Shown one piece after another: positions 63,888 to 64,000 of a stretch of 64,000 nucleotides of DNA; position 1 is the stretch's first letter; every line of letters starts with the position of its first letter. Below the pieces are notes generated by a model. That model was not told where the DNA came from and made no database searches. It saw nothing but the letters and a program-made list of their open reading frames with translations. Made by a program: the position numbers and the translations under genes. Source of the stretch: an uncultured Burkholderiales bacterium (GTDB lineage: Bacteria; Pseudomonadota; Gammaproteobacteria; Burkholderiales; Burkholderiaceae_C); contig CAILYC010000031.1 in the NCBI GenBank assembly GCA_903838355.1, positions 23,874 to 87,873 of the forward strand, given 5' to 3'.

Positions 63888-64000
63888 TCAAACCCAGCCT
63901 TGACGCCACACTGAGTCGTTTTGCAATTCACGCCAAGCAATGATTTGCGTGGCGTTGGAAAACACCGATTGGATTTCCACCAACTCAATGGGATCGTCGG
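63888..64000 (-). CDS. Unidentified protein, C-terminal end only (continues beyond the window)
   Basis: On the minus strand a frame enters from the window end and stops at 63888, giving about 36 residues that include IELVEIQSVFSNATQIIAWR and end DSVWRQGWV. The start lies outside the window. The sequence looks coding but I cannot name the family. It is convergent with the CoA-transferase gene. Confidence 0.45.
   Translation of the reverse strand, partial: DDPIELVEIQSVFSNATQIIAWRELQNDSVWRQGWV

Overview
The window looks like a chromosomal segment of a betaproteobacterium in the order Burkholderiales, probably Comamonadaceae-like. The evidence is gene order and family content: several Bug/TctC-type periplasmic receptors, rpsF-priB-rpsR-rplI followed by dnaB, alaC-hom-thrC-mobB-moeA-moaD-moaE followed by clpB, surE-pcm-nlpD followed by rlmD, and an indolepyruvate oxidoreductase beta subunit with a long C-terminal extension. 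No rRNA, tRNA, CRISPR array, prophage or intact insertion sequence was found. Gene density is high and translational overlaps (ATGA, TGATG) are common.

Layout. 1-2882: an operon of a Bug receptor (cut by the window edge), an MmgE/PrpD protein and an unusual SDR. 2948-9685 (minus): a branched-chain-amino-acid-type ABC importer joined to both subunits of a Rieske ring-hydroxylating dioxygenase. 9982-13700: indolepyruvate ferredoxin oxidoreductase subunits. 13742-20916: a deaminase, ppsA and its regulator ppsR, a GlcG/HbpS-like protein, a YccA/BI-1 protein and rlmD. 21068-23656 (minus): nlpD, pcm, surE. 24082-27203: ribosomal protein genes, priB and dnaB. 27220-30539: amidohydrolase, Bug receptor and LigB-like dioxygenase. 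30575-33033 (minus): PhoH/PIN ATPase and a peroxiredoxin.

33034-34289 is the main gene-poor stretch. It holds what looks like a decayed IS200/IS605-type element (a tnpA fragment on minus, tnpB N- and C-terminal fragments on plus) and a hexanucleotide microsatellite. Next to it is a phthalate-type catabolic cluster: Rieske oxygenase (minus), then reductase, Gfo/Idh/MocA dihydrodiol dehydrogenase and MarR regulator (plus). 38365-48781 carries threonine and molybdopterin biosynthesis and clpB. 49079-60075 carries an MFS transporter, a TPP enzyme, an acidic hypothetical protein, class I fumarase, acs, a cytochrome c, ilvD and lgt. 60460-63833 is a probable malonate/malonyl-CoA operon: GntR regulator, malonyl-CoA decarboxylase, class III CoA-transferase.

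Themes. Aromatic and carboxylic acid uptake and breakdown (two Rieske systems, LigB-like enzyme, Bug and ABC receptors) lie between blocks of housekeeping genes and feed acetyl-CoA/TCA functions (acs, fumarase, ppsA). The most notable observations are an SDR without its catalytic Ser and Tyr, the absence of rpoS from the position where I expect it between nlpD and rlmD, a DnaA box inside the dnaB upstream region, two heat-shock-like promoters, a perfect operator-like palindrome before the GntR gene, the eroded IS605-like element, and repeated short tandem duplications in many intergenic gaps.
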